Assembly (NCBI GenBank): GCA_014236755.1
Contig: JACCKY010000034.1
Location: 1-62,007, forward strand
Length of the DNA: 62,007 nucleotides
Direction: 5' to 3'
Source of the DNA: Candidatus Petromonas tenebris
GTDB lineage: Bacteria > Bacillota > Clostridia > Peptostreptococcales > Caminicellaceae
Shown here: positions 9,028 to 18,418 of the stretch, piece after piece
Position numbering within the stretch: the first letter of the stretch is position 1
How the letters are laid out: the number at the start of each line of letters is the position of its first letter
Program-made: the position numbers and the translations under genes
Notes under the pieces: generated by a model
What the model saw: only the letters and a program-made list of their open reading frames with translations
Told to the model about the DNA's origin: nothing
Databases searched by the model: none

Positions 9028-10329
9028 TTACCTCAAATACTCCGGAACCCTATCTTTCCTTATTAAGTCATCATATGTCTCTCTTTCTACTATTATCTCC
9101 GCATTACCTTCATTTACAAGCACAACTGCCGGTCTTGGAATCCTATTATAGTTATTAGACATAGAATAGTTGTATGCTCCTGTACTAAATACAGCCAATA
9201 TATCTCCTGATTCAACTTCAGGCACTTTAAGATTCCATATCAATATATCGCCAGTTTCGCAGCATTTTCCAGATATGGTTACAACCTTATTTTTCTCTTC
9301 ATCAGCTTTATTAGCTATTACCGCATCATATTTTGCTCCATATAGAGCAGGTCTAGGATTATCGGGTATACCTCCATCTACCGATACATAAGTCCTAATA
9401 TCCGGTATCTCCTTTATTGAACCTATTGTATAAAGGGTTATTCCTGCTTCCCCTATAACCCATCTTCCAGGTTCTATAATCACGGTGGGTATATCTAAGA
9501 TAAGTTCATCGCATTTTTTATATATTTTTTCCATTATGGCATCAGTAAAATAACTTAGAGGCTTAGGATCATCTCCATGGGTATAATATATTCCATATCC
9601 CCCACCAGTATTTAGCTCCCTTGTTACAAATCCAAATCTGTCCTTAATCTCCTTTATCAGAACCATAACCCTTTCTACTGCTCCAATATGGGATTCATTG
9701 CTAAATAGCTGAGACCCTACGTGGAAGTGAAAGCCCATTAATTCTATGTTTTCATATTTTATTCCTTTTTTTACTGCTTCAAATATGACATTCTCTGTAA
9801 GAGGGATTCCAAACTTTGAATCCTTTTGTCCTGTAGAAATGTATTTATGGGTATCTATTTCCACCCCTGGAGTAATTCTAAAAAGCACCTTTACCTTCTT
9901 ACCATGTTCTTTAGCTATTTTGTTTATAAGTTCAATCTCCCAAATATTGTCAACTACTATTCTTCCAACATCGTTATTTATAGCAAGTTCAAGTTCTTCT
10001 ATCGCCTTATTATTGCCGTGAAAAAACACCCTTTCCATGGGAAAATTCGCCTTTATTGCAGTGTATATTTCTCCACCCGAAACTACATCCAGATCAAGGC
10101 CTTCTCTTTCAACAATTTTGCACATGGCAAGATTTAAAAAGGCTTTACTGGCATATGCCGCCCTCGTATTTTGATATTTAAACAAAAATTCATCTCTGAT
10201 TTCCCTGCATCTATCCTTCACTATCTCCTCTGATATAACATACAATGGAGTTCCAAATTCCTTTGCAAGCCAAGTCGTATCACAGCCACCAAATATCAAA
10301 TTACCATTTTTAATATTTAAATTCGGCAC
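9028..10329 (-). CDS. lysA: Diaminopimelate decarboxylase
   Basis: A PLP enzyme that decarboxylates meso-diaminopimelate to L-lysine. The 433-residue protein shows the PLP Lys in AYASKAF, the phosphate-binding GGGYGIYY, and the active-site Cys motif SGKCCETGD with the dimer-partner residues near GAYNYSMSN. The start is uncertain. A GTG at 10329 is preceded by GAGGAAGG at good spacing, while a TTG six codons earlier overlaps that SD. It is a single-gene unit whose upstream region contains a canonical sigma-54 promoter, and the neighbouring gene encodes a sigma-54 activator. Sigma-54 control of lysA is unusual. No lysine riboswitch is visible. Confidence 0.95.
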   Translation of the reverse strand: MPNLNIKNGNLIFGGCDTTWLAKEFGTPLYVISEEIVKDRCREIRDEFLFKYQNTRAAYASKAFLNLAMCKIVEREGLDLDVVSGGEIYTAIKANFPMERVFFHGNNKAIEELELAINNDVGRIVVDNIWEIELINKIAKEHGKKVKVLFRITPGVEIDTHKYISTGQKDSKFGIPLTENVIFEAVKKGIKYENIELMGFHFHVGSQLFSNESHIGAVERVMVLIKEIKDRFGFVTRELNTGGGYGIYYTHGDDPKPLSYFTDAIMEKIYKKCDELILDIPTVIIEPGRWVIGEAGITLYTIGSIKEIPDIRTYVSVDGGIPDNPRPALYGAKYDAVIANKADEEKNKVVTISGKCCETGDILIWNLKVPEVESGDILAVFSTGAYNYSMSNNYNRIPRPAVVLVNEGNAEIIVERETYDDLIRKDRVPEYLR

Positions 10330-10447
10330 AACAATCACCTTCCTCAATTAGTATATTTATTTATAAGCTTTTAATTCTCTTTAAATATTTGTCGAAATAA
10401 ACGTTCTTTTCACTTCTATTTATTAAAATCAATCATTTATATTCTTC

Positions 10448-10462
10448 GCAATTATTGTGCCA
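10448..10462 (-). promoter_or_regulatory. Sigma-54 (-24/-12) promoter for lysA
   Basis: Minus strand TTTGGCAC-AATAA-TTGCG matches the sigma-54 consensus TGGCAC-N5-TTGC at every defined base with exact spacing. It would start transcription near 10436, about 105 nt before lysA. The activator gene at 10891-12750 lies directly upstream. Confidence 0.88.
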
Positions 10463-10481
10463 AAGTGAAATAATTTTAAAT

Positions 10482-10659
10482 TAACCTCTTGTGCTAGTTA
10501 CTCTAACAGTATAGCTTTAAATATCCTTCAATGTTTCCTCTGAAGCGACTTTGAAGAGTTGTTTTTACCTCTAAATATCTTTTCTATTAAAACAGCTCTT
10601 CTACGGAGCCTGAAGAGGATTATTGAAGGATATCTATAAGGAACTAGCGAGGCAAGTTA
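10482..10659 (+). repeat. B palindromic element (copy B1)
   Basis: About 175 bp imperfect inverted repeat. The left arm begins TTAACCTCTTGTGCTAGTTA and the right arm ends GAACTAGCGAGGCAAGTTAA; both converge on AAAACAGCTCTTC-type sequence near the centre. It lies just upstream of the lysA sigma-54 promoter. Confidence 0.85.
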
Positions 10660-10745
10660 ATTTATATAAAGCAACAAATCTTCACATGAGCCAGAAGGGT
10701 TCTCAAAATCCTAATAAGTTTAACCTTGAACTTTGTTATCTATAG
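10660..10745 (+). repeat. Right arm of a C element joined to B1
   Basis: Contains AAAGCAACAAATCTTCACAT, GAGCCAGAAGG, TCTCAAAATCCTAATAA and AACTTTGTTATCTATA, the conserved right half of family C. The same B-plus-C junction recurs near 43.2 kb. Confidence 0.8.
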
Positions 10746-10816
10746 ATCAAAATTTAATAAAACAACGCTTTTTCCGTTTTTGCGAACAACCTGCTTTTTT
10801 TCTCATTGAATAAATC

Positions 10817-10842
10817 TTGTACTTTAACTATAGTTTGTACAA
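10817..10842. promoter_or_regulatory. TTGTAC-N14-GTACAA dyad, possible activator site
   Basis: A dyad with an inner palindrome AACTATAGTT, between the activator gene and lysA, about 355 bp upstream of the -24 element. That is within the usual range for a sigma-54 enhancer site. The assignment is speculative. Confidence 0.3.
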
Positions 10843-10861
10843 AACCCAAATATTCAAAGTC

Positions 10862-10899
10862 AGTCCGAAAAAACGTACTAATTTCCGGATTTACGGACT
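10862..10899 (-). terminator. Inverted repeat at the 3' end of the activator gene
   Basis: On the minus strand AGTCCG, which includes the last codons, pairs with CGGACT 26 nt later; TTTTTT lies inside the loop rather than after the stem. A weak terminator candidate. Confidence 0.35.
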
Positions 10900-12750
10900 C
10901 TTTATATTGTACTTTTTTAATTTATCATAAAAACTGGTTCTACCTATGTCTAAAGCTTCCATTGCCAACTTTTTATTTCCATTAAAACTCTTTAATGCAT
11001 TAATTATTGCTTCTTTTTCAGCTTCCTTTACTACATCCTTTAATCTCTTTAGATTCTTTTTATTGTCTTTATTATCCTCATTCTTTGTTTCTATCTGCAA
11101 ATGTTTTGACAGTATAGTACTTCCTTCACATAGATTAACTGCCCTTTCCAGTATGTTTTCAAGCTCCCTCACATTGCCGGGCCAGTTATATTCATTTAGC
11201 TTCTTCAAGGCCTCACCTGATATGTGCTTACTTTCAGTACCTACTTTTCTGCATATTCCAGGTAATATTGAGTAGACAAGGGGATATATGTCCTGCTTTC
11301 TTTCCCTGAGGGGAGGTATCCAAATAGGAAATACGTTTATCCTGTAAAACAAATCCTCTCTGAATCTTCCTTCTAAAACCTCATTTTCCAGGTTTTTGTT
11401 TGTAGCAGCAATGATTCGAAAATCTACGCTAATTTCCTTTGTCCCACCCACTCTAAAAAAGCTTCTACTCTGCAGCACCTTAAGCAGTTTTACCTGCATG
11501 AGAGTGGGAATTTCTGCTATCTCATCCAGAAAAATCGTTCCTCCGTCTGCCATTTCAAAAAATCCAATCTTTCCCCGAGCCCTTGCCCCGGTAAAGGCTC
11601 CAGATTCATAACCAAAGAACTCACTTTCAATCAAGGTTTCCGGTATAGATCCACAGTTTACATGTATAAAAGGTTTGTCTTTTCCCTTACTCGCATTATG
11701 AATTTCTTTTGCAATAAGTCCCTTTCCCGTACCGCTTTCTCCTAAAATTAACACTGTAGAATTAGATTTTGATGCCTTGTAAAGAAGATTTTTAACATTT
11801 TTTATTTGAGGGCTTTCCCCTACCACTTTCAAAAACAGTCCGGATATCTTCTCCTCCTGCCTCAATTGTCTCTCCATCTCTTCCAGTTTTACCAGAGCCT
11901 GGTCCCTTTCTTCACTGACTTTTCTCAGCTCTGTTATATCTTTAACCTTTAATATGGCCCCTACTCTCATATTATCTTTATCTACAGGTATTAGAGTACA
12001 AAGAGTAGGCCGTCCATTTATTTCTATAAATTTATCTTTGTAACTCAAATTTTTACCTTTAGCAGCCTCATAGAACTCCTTAATATCAGGCATAAATCCA
12101 TGTACATCAAAAATGTTCCTTCCGATCACATTTACTGCCTCCGTATCCTTTCCCTTTGCCATATATTTTTTACCGCATAAAAGATCACGGATACTTTCCT
12201 TACGAATGGTATATCCTCTGGCCTGATAGAACTTTATCTTCCTTGTCTTACCATCAAGTACTACCATGTGTCCAAGAGTACTTATATATTCTATTTCAAA
12301 ACTTTCATCATCTATAGATATATTTATGGTTTTATTTATAGGATCTATATATGCCATTATTTTCGTGTCTAAAAAGTTGGTCTCAAGCCGAAGCCCTTCT
12401 TCACTGTTTCTCTGAAAACGATAGTATGGCTTTACATTTTTTTCACCATATATACCTACAGCAATTATAGAATCTCCTAAGTCTATTTCCTCATCTTCAA
12501 TCCCTATCAGTTTTAAATCTTCAGACTGTAGCCCTCCATCGTCTCCACCTAGGTAATTGTCAGCTATAATAACTATATCGCCCTTTACAATTTTACCTGC
12601 TTCGTGCCCTTTTCCCTGGTTATATATGACTCCAAAAATTTCTTTTGCTTTTTTGTTGTATATTTGGATTTTGCCATCACCATCTATGAAAATTAATCCC
12701 TCCGACACTACATCGGTAAACTTCGTTATATATTCTCTATCTTTAAACAC
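10891..12750 (-). CDS. Sigma-54-dependent transcriptional activator with PAS domains
   Basis: A 619-residue bacterial enhancer-binding protein. An N-terminal PAS-type segment (about 5-40, EGLIFIDGDGKIQIYNKKA) is followed by a long middle region with a second PAS-like part (about 205-275) and a coiled coil (about 278-300). The AAA+ domain spans about 305-540, with Walker A GESGTGKG (337-344), the sigma-54-contacting loop GAFTGA (384-389) and Walker B FLDEIAEI. A Fis-type helix-turn-helix is at the C-terminus (LAMEALDIGRTSFYDKLKKY). There is no receiver domain, so it probably senses a small ligand through the PAS region. It starts at GTG after GGAGG. The most likely target is the adjacent lysA. 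Confidence 0.93.
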   Translation of the reverse strand: MFKDREYITKFTDVVSEGLIFIDGDGKIQIYNKKAKEIFGVIYNQGKGHEAGKIVKGDIVIIADNYLGGDDGGLQSEDLKLIGIEDEEIDLGDSIIAVGIYGEKNVKPYYRFQRNSEEGLRLETNFLDTKIMAYIDPINKTINISIDDESFEIEYISTLGHMVVLDGKTRKIKFYQARGYTIRKESIRDLLCGKKYMAKGKDTEAVNVIGRNIFDVHGFMPDIKEFYEAAKGKNLSYKDKFIEINGRPTLCTLIPVDKDNMRVGAILKVKDITELRKVSEERDQALVKLEEMERQLRQEEKISGLFLKVVGESPQIKNVKNLLYKASKSNSTVLILGESGTGKGLIAKEIHNASKGKDKPFIHVNCGSIPETLIESEFFGYESGAFTGARARGKIGFFEMADGGTIFLDEIAEIPTLMQVKLLKVLQSRSFFRVGGTKEISVDFRIIAATNKNLENEVLEGRFREDLFYRINVFPIWIPPLRERKQDIYPLVYSILPGICRKVGTESKHISGEALKKLNEYNWPGNVRELENILERAVNLCEGSTILSKHLQIETKNEDNKDNKKNLKRLKDVVKEAEKEAIINALKSFNGNKKLAMEALDIGRTSFYDKLKKYNIKSP

Positions 12751-12899
12751 ATCCGTCTCCTCCTTATTTAATTAATTATATACTAATCCCATGTATTTTA
12801 AAACAAGCTGACCAATATAACATACGGCAAATAGTCAGAATTTTCTAAGTTTAACTTGTAATGGGCTAGGGTAAATATTATACAAAGGAGGGATGACAT

Positions 12900-13400
12900 A
12901 TGTTTAACGTAATAGCTACTTTTAACGATATAATCAATCTTAAGAAGCTTATTAAAATCTTAAGAAAAAACCCAAAGATCAAGGGGCATATGCTGGTTGT
13001 GAATAAATCTACAGATATCGAGGAAAATGAAACATATATATCAAGCGTTCTCATCAATCGCTCAAGGGAAATATCAAAATTGAAACTAGATGACACCTTG
13101 AAGGGAATAATTTTTGGAGCTATTATCGGGGGATTATCTTCACTAGGGGCATTATTATTTAACATTAATTTGCTACACATATCAACCCTAACAATTATTG
13201 GAGGAGGGGCAATCGTTTTTTATGGAGCAGCAGTTGGTTCCATAATAGGACTTTTAATAAGCAATATAATCAGAAAATATGACGAAACAAATTTCAGCGG
13301 TGAAATGACTCTAATAATCAAGGATGTAGATGATGATACTAAGGGTATTGTTCTAAACACTATAAAAGAATATGATCCTGTTAAAATCAAAGTATATTAA
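12900..13400 (+). CDS. Membrane protein with a glycine-rich hairpin
   Basis: A 166-residue protein. The N-terminal 85 residues form an alpha/beta domain (MFNVIATFNDIINLKKLIKI and HMLVVNKSTD). Two Gly-rich membrane segments follow (IIFGAIIGGLSSLGALLF at about 93-110 and IIGGGAIVFYGAAVGSIIGL at about 118-138), then a short soluble tail. This layout resembles small general-stress membrane proteins with a ferredoxin-like head, but I cannot name the family firmly. SD AAAGGAGGG precedes the ATG. It is divergent from the sigma-54 activator, so a shared regulatory region of about 150 bp is possible. Confidence 0.75.
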   Translation: MFNVIATFNDIINLKKLIKILRKNPKIKGHMLVVNKSTDIEENETYISSVLINRSREISKLKLDDTLKGIIFGAIIGGLSSLGALLFNINLLHISTLTIIGGGAIVFYGAAVGSIIGLLISNIIRKYDETNFSGEMTLIIKDVDDDTKGIVLNTIKEYDPVKIKVY

Positions 13401-13675
13401 AAACAAATGCGTCTGATGACGCATTTGTTAGTTCTTAGTTAGTAGTTCGTAGTTGGTAGCCCTGATTAGCTCTTAGTCCTTAGCTCTTGGCTCTTGGCAA
13501 ATCCTAGTCGTTCTTTAGGGTCTTTCTTGCGGCCCGTCACCTTTTTGCCATGAGCGGTCAGCAGTTAGCTATTAGTCTTTTTAATATTTAACTGGTAAAA
13601 GTTTGTAATTTCTTGCATCACTTGAATTTACTTTGTTTTACACCTACAATTTTTTTAAATATTTGAGTTCTTATG
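13401..13675 (-). repeat. A+D repeat element (A4)
   Basis: Minus-strand order is D (GAACTCAAATATTT onward), the GGTGACGGGCC segment, AAGAGCTAAGG blocks, then AACTACGAACTA heptamers ending in the hairpin AAATGCGTC-ATCA-GACGCATTT, which abuts the stop codon of the convergent 12900 gene. It follows groL in orientation. Confidence 0.85.
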
Positions 13676-13683
13676 CAAAAATA

Positions 13684-13714
13684 AAAGAGTGGGAAAATCC
13701 CACTCCTCTTTTAA
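13684..13714. terminator. Bidirectional terminator between 12900 gene and groL
   Basis: Stem AAAAGAGTGGGA-aaa-TCCCACTCCTCTTTT with A and T tracts on both sides. Module D starts directly after it in the minus direction. Confidence 0.85.
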
Positions 13715-13726
13715 TATAGATATACA

Positions 13727-13905
13727 ATTCTAAGATTAAATTTATATTACTTTAGGGATTTTGAGGTTTCCTTCTGAGTGATTTTGAAGCATTTGTTGCT
13801 ACTGCTATTTTTTTTAAAGAGGGCAAATCTTCACATGAACCAGAAAGATTCTCAAAATCCTAATAAATTAAACCTTCGGCTTTGTTATCTATATTTATTA
13901 GCTAA
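13727..13905. repeat. C palindromic element (C2) after groL
   Basis: Left arm AAGATTAAATTTATATTACT and GAGGTTTCCTTCTGAG, centre TTTGTTGCTAC, right arm CACATGAACCAGAAAGATTC and TTTGTTATCTATA. The arms are imperfect reverse complements over about 80 bp. Confidence 0.8.
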
Positions 13906-13915
13906 AATTGTTTGA

Positions 13916-15586
<1,671 letters not shown>

Positions 15587-15654
15587 CTATTTTAAAAACG
15601 ATAATACATGGTTTTATGAAATTTAAGAAGCTTAATTAGATAGAAGATACGATA

Positions 15655-15725
15655 CAGGAGAGAAGGTACTGGGTTTATGTATTACTCTTTTAACCTTTCT
15701 CCTTTCTCTTTTCTCCTTTTTCTTT
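15655..15725 (-). repeat. Heptamer tract between groS and groL
   Basis: Immediately after the groS stop the minus strand reads AGAAAAA GGAGAAA AGAGAAA GGAGAAA GGTTAAA AGAGTAA, an imperfect array with period 7. It lies inside the groS-groL transcript and carries SD-like GGAG repeats far from any start codon. Confidence 0.75.
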
Positions 15726-16013
15726 TTATTGCTCAACAATAGCTAATATATCACTTTGTCTTAAGATAGTATATTCTTCGCCATCATACTTAACTTCAGT
15801 TCCTGCATATTTTGAAAATATTACTTTATCTCCTGGCTTAACTTCCATCTTTACTTCCTTACCGTCAACCAATCCTCCTGGACCAACTGCTACTACTTCA
15901 GCAATTTGAGGCTGTTCTTTAGCCTGGCTTGGCAGCACTATACCGCTTTTAGTCTTTTCCTCTGCCTCTAATTTCTTGATAACGACTCTGTCACCTAATG
16001 GCTTAATGTTCAT
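15726..16013 (-). CDS. groS: Co-chaperonin GroES
   Basis: The 10-kDa lid of the GroEL chamber. 95 residues, with the family start [14 protein letters not shown], the mobile loop around [19 protein letters not shown], and the conserved VGPGG and [14 protein letters not shown] segments. SD AAGGAGG. First gene of groS-groL. The leader contains a perfect CIRCE element, so heat-shock control by HrcA is expected. Confidence 0.98.
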   Translation of the reverse strand: MNIKPLGDRVVIKKLEAEEKTKSGIVLPSQAKEQPQIAEVVAVGPGGLVDGKEVKMEVKPGDKVIFSKYAGTEVKYDGEEYTILRQSDILAIVEQ

Positions 16014-16072
16014 TGTAAAACCTCCTTAATCTTTTTTTATTTTCTTATATAGAATTTTAATTGACAATTTTA

Positions 16073-16099
16073 TTAGCACTCACTTCTGCCGAGTGCTAA
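16073..16099. promoter_or_regulatory. CIRCE operator (HrcA site) of groS-groL
   Basis: Perfect TTAGCACTC-N9-GAGTGCTAA, 60 nt upstream of groS, within the expected leader. HrcA binds this to repress chaperone genes when cells are not stressed. An AT-rich stretch with a plausible -10 lies just upstream on the minus strand. Confidence 0.97.
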
Positions 16100-16303
16100 T
16101 CACAATATTAATGTATAATATATATATTATTAACGCAAATTTCATTTATAGCTATTTTTTGTAATTAACTATAAATATTCATCATTTATATATTTTTTCT
16201 TATCAATACTTCTATTATCTACTTTTTTCTTATAATTATTCTTTATTTCTTTGTTTTTTATTTTTTGTTTTGTCCTGCTTTGTTATTTTTTTGTTTTCTC
16301 AGC

Positions 16304-16335
16304 AAAAAACCTGCAGATTTTTGAAATCTGCAGGT
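16304..16335 (-). terminator. Terminator of the copper-amine-oxidase-N gene
   Basis: On the minus strand AACCTGCAGATTT-caa-AAATCTGCAGGTT is followed by TTTTTTGC. The remaining gap to groS is AT-rich, and I see nothing else in it but the CIRCE region. Confidence 0.92.
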
Positions 16336-16347
16336 TCAATCCTTGCC

Positions 16348-17439
16348 TTACTCAGTTGTCAAATTTTCAGAAGTATTTTCTCCATCTGTTATCTCTTCCT
16401 CTAACTCAATAGTCTCTGTTTCTCCATCCCAGTTAACTGCAAGCCCCAAAGTTTCTGCTATAAATCTTAGGGGTACGTAGGTTCTTGAACTCATTATCTC
16501 TGATTTTGTATCAAGGACAACCTTCTCTCCATTTACATATACTTCACTGTTGTCTATCGGAAGAAGTATTTCGATATCTCCTTTAATTATAGTTACTTCC
16601 CTTGTTTCACCGTTCCAATCTACCTGTGCCCCAAAACCTTCTACTATAGCCCTTACCGGAACCAAAGTTCTGCCTCCCTTTATAACTGGAGGAGTATCAA
16701 ATTTCATTTCTGCCTTATTAGATAATATGCTGTCAACCTCTAGCACCTTTACATTTTTATTTTTTGCCAATATTTCTTTTTCAGCCTCTTGCAGTCTTTC
16801 TAGCTCTTCTTCAGTATACTTATTTCTTACTACTTCTTTTCTTTGAAGCTTGATTCTCTTCATTTCCTGTTTTAATGTATCCATTTGCCCTTTTAATTCT
16901 TCAATCTGTACTTTTAAGGTATTTGCCAATTCTGCATCTCCATTTTCCACTGCTTCTTCATACTGCTTCTCCAATTCATCCTTCTGGTCTTCAATCTCAT
17001 CTTTTTGAGCTTCTACTTCATCCTTTTTGATTTCTAATTCTTCTTTTATCTTTTCCCATTCTTTGTTAAGACCTTTGCCTTTTCCCTTTTTTGTAGCACC
17101 TGATATTGAATCTACATTATTCTCATTGTTCACATCATTATCATTATTCTCATCATTATCATCCTCATTCTGAACCTCATCTTCTAACGTTTCCTCTTTT
17201 TCCAATTCTTCTTGGTCTTCAATATCTTCATCTTCTAATTCCTGCTCAACTTCTATTTCGAGTTCTTCTTCAATTTCAACACCATTTTCTTCATTCTCAA
17301 TCTTTTCTTCGTTTTTAGTTGAAACCTCAATTTTATTTCTTTTCTCTTCTCCTCTTTCTTTACCGTCTGCAAATGCAAAAGTAAAGCTGGATAAAACAAG
17401 CATCAAAATTAGCGTTACCAATAAAACTTTCTTAATCAT
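16348..17439 (-). CDS. Secreted protein with coiled coil and copper amine oxidase N-terminal domain
   Basis: A 363-residue exported protein. A signal peptide (about 1-25, LLVTLILMLVLSSFTFAFA) is followed by an extremely acidic, low-complexity region (about 40-110, many E, D and N). A charged coiled coil comes next (about 130-210, EIEDQKDELEKQYEEAVE). The C-terminus has a copper-amine-oxidase N1-type domain (about 240-345) with the paired motifs GGRTLVPVRAIVEGFGA and SSRTYVPLRFIAETLGL. This domain is common in Clostridial surface proteins and does not imply oxidase activity. Probably cell-wall associated; role unknown. SD AGGAGG. Confidence 0.88.
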   Translation of the reverse strand: MIKKVLLVTLILMLVLSSFTFAFADGKERGEEKRNKIEVSTKNEEKIENEENGVEIEEELEIEVEQELEDEDIEDQEELEKEETLEDEVQNEDDNDENNDNDVNNENNVDSISGATKKGKGKGLNKEWEKIKEELEIKKDEVEAQKDEIEDQKDELEKQYEEAVENGDAELANTLKVQIEELKGQMDTLKQEMKRIKLQRKEVVRNKYTEEELERLQEAEKEILAKNKNVKVLEVDSILSNKAEMKFDTPPVIKGGRTLVPVRAIVEGFGAQVDWNGETREVTIIKGDIEILLPIDNSEVYVNGEKVVLDTKSEIMSSRTYVPLRFIAETLGLAVNWDGETETIELEEEITDGENTSENLTTE

Positions 17440-17560
17440 ATGTAATATCCTCCTTTATTTTTTTATAAAATGATTTATTATAGTATACGAACTTCCTAAT
17501 TAATTTGGGTACCCCTTTTATAATTTTTTTAAAAATAAAGAAAGGACCTAAACTCTTCCT

Positions 17561-18247
17561 CTAATCTCCACTCTTTGTTGGAATAAACGGTATAATTTCT
17601 CTAGCTAAATTAATTATAGGCATAGTTTGAAGCCAAACCTTACCCGGTCCTTTAAGTCTAGTCAGAAATAGACCTTCTCCGCCGAAAAATATATTTTTAA
17701 CCCCCTTAACCATTTCGATATCGAAATCTACAGTAGGTTCAAACATAGCAACATGTCCTGTATCTACCTTTAAAACTTCACCAGGAGCAAGGTCATATTC
17801 TACTACCTCTCCATCTACTTCCATAAAGACAATTCCCGGACCAGTAACTTTTTGAAATATAAATCCCTCTCCACCAAATAGTCCAGCTCCTAGTCTCTTT
17901 CTAAAGTGCATTTTTAGCTTTACCGATCTTTCTGCACACATAAATGTCTTCTTTTGGCATATTAGCGATTGTCCTGCTGAAAGCTGTACCGGAATAATCT
18001 TACCTGGCATAGATGAAGGAAAGGCTATGGTACTTCCATTCTTTTCAGCTGTGTAGGTTACCATAAACAATGATTCTCCAGACAACTTTCTTGCGATACT
18101 TCCAAAAAGCCCGCCCTCCATATTTGTACTCATTCTGATACCGTCTGACATCCAGCCCATACCACCGGATTCAGTAAAAATACTTTCACCCTTGTCAAGC
18201 TCCATAACTGCTACAGGCAGATTACCTCCTTGAATTTCATATTTCAT
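17561..18247 (-). CDS. AIM24 family protein (TIGR00266 type)
   Basis: A 228-residue all-beta protein. It opens with MKYEIQGGNLPVAVMELDKG and has GGMGWMS, then a long run of beta strands with the GLFGGEGFIFQKVTGPG and LFLTRLKGPGKVWLQT repeats that typify this family. Both halves contain the G-x-G-L/F-F pattern, suggesting an internal duplication. The biochemical role in bacteria is not established. It is likely monocistronic, between a MATE pump and the secreted coiled-coil protein. A start codon follows AGGATGTG. Confidence 0.88.
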   Translation of the reverse strand: MKYEIQGGNLPVAVMELDKGESIFTESGGMGWMSDGIRMSTNMEGGLFGSIARKLSGESLFMVTYTAEKNGSTIAFPSSMPGKIIPVQLSAGQSLICQKKTFMCAERSVKLKMHFRKRLGAGLFGGEGFIFQKVTGPGIVFMEVDGEVVEYDLAPGEVLKVDTGHVAMFEPTVDFDIEMVKGVKNIFFGGEGLFLTRLKGPGKVWLQTMPIINLAREIIPFIPTKSGD

Positions 18248-18308
18248 CTAATCACATCCTTTGGATAATTTGTTATCTATATTATATGATTACCATTATT
18301 TAACTTTC

Positions 18309-18418
18309 AATCCCAAGTTAACCTCTTTACTAGATCTTCTTACTAAAGCAAGCTAATCTATCTAAGCTGCCTATAAGATTTCTGCTGAGGCGACTTTGAA
18401 GGTTTGATTAGCCAAAGC
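18309..18418. repeat. Degenerate B-like element
   Basis: Shares AGTTAACCTCTT, ACTAGAT and GCTGAGGCGACTTTGAAG with the B palindrome but is much diverged. It lies right after the MATE stop. Confidence 0.5.

Noticed and set aside
10348-10890. Lysine riboswitch upstream of lysA
   Set aside because: None of the lysine-box core elements is seen; the gap is filled by B and C repeats.
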